From Entamoeba histolytica HM-1:IMSS (lineage: Eukaryota; Evosea; Mastigamoebida; Endamoebidae), in the NCBI RefSeq assembly GCF_000208925.1, contig NW_001915084.1, forward strand, positions 1,353-26,785: a stretch of DNA of 25,433 bases, given 5' to 3'. The notes below the pieces were generated by a model that did not search any database, was not told the origin of the DNA, and saw only the letters and a program-made list of their open reading frames with translations. How positions within the stretch are numbered: the stretch's first letter is position 1; every line of letters begins with the position of its first letter. This document shows, in pieces, positions 23,020 to 25,433 of this stretch. The position numbers were made by a program, and so were the translations under genes.

Positions 23020-24732
23020 TTCTTTTTTTCTTATTTTTATTTATCTTTCTAAAATATTAATTATTAATGATTCTTCATTATCTATTGATACTTTTTTTAT
23101 ATTTCTATTTATTTGTGCTTTTTTATTCAAAATAATTGTATGTTTTATTACTTTATTTAACAACAAAATACAAATTATATTCAATTCTTTTAAATCATTA
23201 AATATTATTTAATTCATATTATTTAAGAATCATTTATATTTATTGTTTTTCGGTATTATTTATTTATTCTCTTTTTGTATTATTTCATTCATTTATTTTA
23301 CTTCATTAATAATTTATTATTTATTTATTTTATTATTATTTTATTCGTTTTTTTTGAAGATATGTTAATTAAATATTATATTTTGATATATTAGTTTGTA
23401 TATTTTCTTCTTTTATTTATTCTTTTTTTATTTATCCTTCATTGAATATTGAAATTTCTATTATTATTTATGATAATACGATATTTTGTTTATTTTAGAT
23501 TGGTTTCTTTATTTTATTCTTCTTATCATTTTATGTTTTTTTGTTTCTTAACATCTTCTTTCATTTATTTCTTTCATTTTATTATTATATGTTTGTTTAT
23601 TATTTATTTCTTATTTATCTCTCTTCATATTTGTAATTGTAATTGCAAATTGTTTGAATTAAATACTTTTCATTTGACTATTATCTTTTATTATTATTTG
23701 TTAATTTATAAAATGTAATAATTGTAATTTCATATATCATTGTATATTATTTATATATTTTATATTCTTTCTTTTTTTTTATTTTTCAATTATTATGATG
23801 AATTGTTATTATTGTTTTGTATTCTTTTATTATTTCATTGTTATTTCTTCTTTTAGTATTTGTTATATTGTAATTAATCTGTTAAGATGTATTTCTCTTA
23901 CTCTTATTAATTATTTCATAATTATTTATAATTTAAATAGAACAGTAGTGAATTTTGTTATTTCTTTGTAATTTCATTTTTTTTTTCAAATAGTATTTTT
24001 CTACTTTTTAATATCAATTTCTTTTTTCTTTTATTTCTATTCTAACATATTCTTCATTTTATCTATTCTTTTAAATATTTTTATCTTTATAATTCACTCT
24101 TATATTTTCTATTTATTACCATTTTATTTATTTGACTCTGTTTTATTATTTATTCTATGTTTGATAATATATATCATCTATTCTGAATTTCTTATTCCAT
24201 TTTTATTTTATTGCTTATTTTTTATATTATTATTTCTAAATATAATATATTATGTTAATATCTTCATGATGAATCATTCTTCAATTTAATTCTTGTAACT
24301 TAATCTTATTTTTACCTAATTTCTTTATATTCTTTATTTCTTATTTTTTAATTAATCTATCTCTATAATAAACTAACTTTCTTTAGAACATCATTTTATA
24401 TTTTAAAATACTTTAAACAACAACCATCAATTTTAAAATGTATCATTTCCATTTTGTTCAATGAAAATAATATTTTCTGAAAAAAAATAATACATTAATT
24501 AATATATGAGTTAAACAATTTCAAAATGATATTATATACGAAAAAATTGTAATACGTTGTTTATTTAAAAAAAGATATTTTTTCATTACAGTAAATTATG
24601 TATTTCTATCAAACGGATTTTCTTTATTTTCTTTTTAATTTGTTAAAATAATTGATTTTTTTATCATTTTAAAAAATGAAAAATGAAAAAATGAAAACTT
24701 ATAATAACAAAACTTAAATGTTTTAAATTTTT
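23020..24732. other. T-rich intergenic region
   Basis: About 1.7 kb, strongly T-rich on the plus strand to about 24400, then more balanced. The longest frames (for example 23449-23718) are Phe/Leu/Ile/Tyr-rich and look like chance products of T-rich DNA. No gene, RNA or repeat array was recognised. The last 40 bases contain TTTTAAATT-like sequence before the next ATG. Confidence 0.65.
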
Positions 24733-25433
24733 ATGTCTATAACATTCTTTGTCACTGGTGATAATCATCTTGGATATTATGAAAAGAATTTAACACTGAA
24801 AGATGATTGTTATAAATTATTTGAACAGTACTTAAAAGAAGCAACACAAAAAGAAGGAAGTATTTTGCTTCAATGTGGTGATTTATTCAATGACTTAAGA
24901 CCAAACAAGTCATGTGTTTCAAAGACAGCAAATCTAATAAAAAAGTATTGTATTGGAGATGCAGATATTCCGTATACAATAAAAGATGAAGCTGAATTAT
25001 CATATCCATTAAATATAACAGATCCATATATTAATGTAAAACATCCACTATTCACAATTCATGGAACAAATGATGAGCCAAGTGGATATAAATTAATTGC
25101 AGGAAGTGAAATATTAGCGTCATGTGGATTAGTGAATTATATTAGTCCAAAATCATTTGAAGAAGAAAAAATGTTAAAACCAGTTATTATAGTAAATGAG
25201 CATACCAAAATTGCTTTGTATGGATTATCTGTTTTATATTCCAGTGATCTTGATGAGATTGTGGAAGATGAAACTTTTCATATAAAAAAACCAAATGGAA
25301 ATGATTGGATTTGTATTCTTCTTCTTTACATTGGTAAAGGAACTATAAGCCAAACAACAAAAGACATTATAGAAAAACATTTTAATATTATTATTTTAGG
25401 TGGTCAACATTCATGTAATATTCCAACAGGAGA
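24733..25433 (+). CDS. Mre11-like phosphoesterase-fold protein, 5' part, with altered active site
   Basis: Open from ATG 24733 to the window end (233 codons plus two bases), so the 3' part is missing. The fold and order match the Mre11 nuclease domain: VTGDNHLGYYEKN (Asp10, His12), LQCGDLFND (Asp50), an LRPN segment, a KYCIGD segment equivalent to the eukaryotic RKYCLGD, TIHGTNDEPSGY, GLVNYI, TKIALYGLS, and IILGGQHSCNIP. Mre11 with Rad50 processes DNA double-strand ends. Here the canonical GNHD has become GTND (residues 111-114), the IHQNR motif is replaced by LLYIGKG (His to Tyr199), and GHEH is GGQH (223-226). Thus the Asn, the proton-donor His and two metal-ligand His are lost, while Asp10, His12, Asp50 and His226 remain. 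It is probably a nuclease-deficient Mre11 paralogue or a structural subunit. No internal stop is seen, arguing against a pseudogene. Confidence 0.82.
   Translation, partial: MSITFFVTGDNHLGYYEKNLTLKDDCYKLFEQYLKEATQKEGSILLQCGDLFNDLRPNKSCVSKTANLIKKYCIGDADIPYTIKDEAELSYPLNITDPYINVKHPLFTIHGTNDEPSGYKLIAGSEILASCGLVNYISPKSFEEEKMLKPVIIVNEHTKIALYGLSVLYSSDLDEIVEDETFHIKKPNGNDWICILLLYIGKGTISQTTKDIIEKHFNIIILGGQHSCNIPTG

Noticed and set aside
23449..23718. An 89-codon hydrophobic frame resembling a membrane peptide
   Set aside because: Composition follows T-rich DNA; the first codons and surroundings show no Entamoeba promoter motifs.

Overview
The window comes from the nuclear genome of an Entamoeba, most likely E. 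histolytica or a very close relative such as E. nuttalli or E. dispar. The evidence is extreme A+T richness, mostly intronless genes with very short leaders, Entamoeba core-promoter motifs, a full-length Gal/GalNAc lectin heavy chain, a GPI-anchored low-complexity antigen of the SREHP/ariel type, and a decayed R4-like non-LTR retrotransposon (EhLINE type). This is a eukaryotic contig, so operons, Shine-Dalgarno sites and CRISPR arrays are not expected, and none was seen.

Layout. 1-696 (+): the 3' part of an MBOAT lysophospholipid acyltransferase, split by a +1 frame change at a CTT-AGG site. 697-4649: about 4 kb without a convincing gene. 4650-8525 (+): the 1291-residue lectin heavy subunit, preceded by recognisable hgl5-type promoter elements. 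Then come three minus-strand genes: a 366-residue cytosolic protein of unknown function (9394-10494), a Lys/Glu/Asn/Ser-rich GPI-anchored antigen (10867-11949) and a small Cys-containing GPI-anchored protein (12861-13517). An assembly gap of 100 N lies at 14642-14741. 14742-19153 (+): a LINE with a broken ORF1 (coiled coil) and ORF2 (reverse transcriptase, CCHC, restriction-like endonuclease). It meets, across a run of 21 T, an inverted piece of a related LINE ORF1 (19177-19720, minus). 20290-23019 (+): a DEAH helicase of the DHX37/Dhr1 (Ecm16) ribosome-biogenesis family. 24733 to the window end (+): the 5' part of an Mre11-like protein that lacks several catalytic residues.

Functionally, three genes make cell-surface proteins: the transmembrane lectin chain and two GPI-anchored products. 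The rest are housekeeping genes (lipid remodelling, 18S rRNA maturation, possibly DNA repair). The two most unusual signals are the Ty1-like CTT-AGG frame change in the acyltransferase and the Mre11-like protein with a dismantled nuclease centre. The LINE-LINE inverted junction and a sharp codon-usage switch inside the helicase also merit checking.
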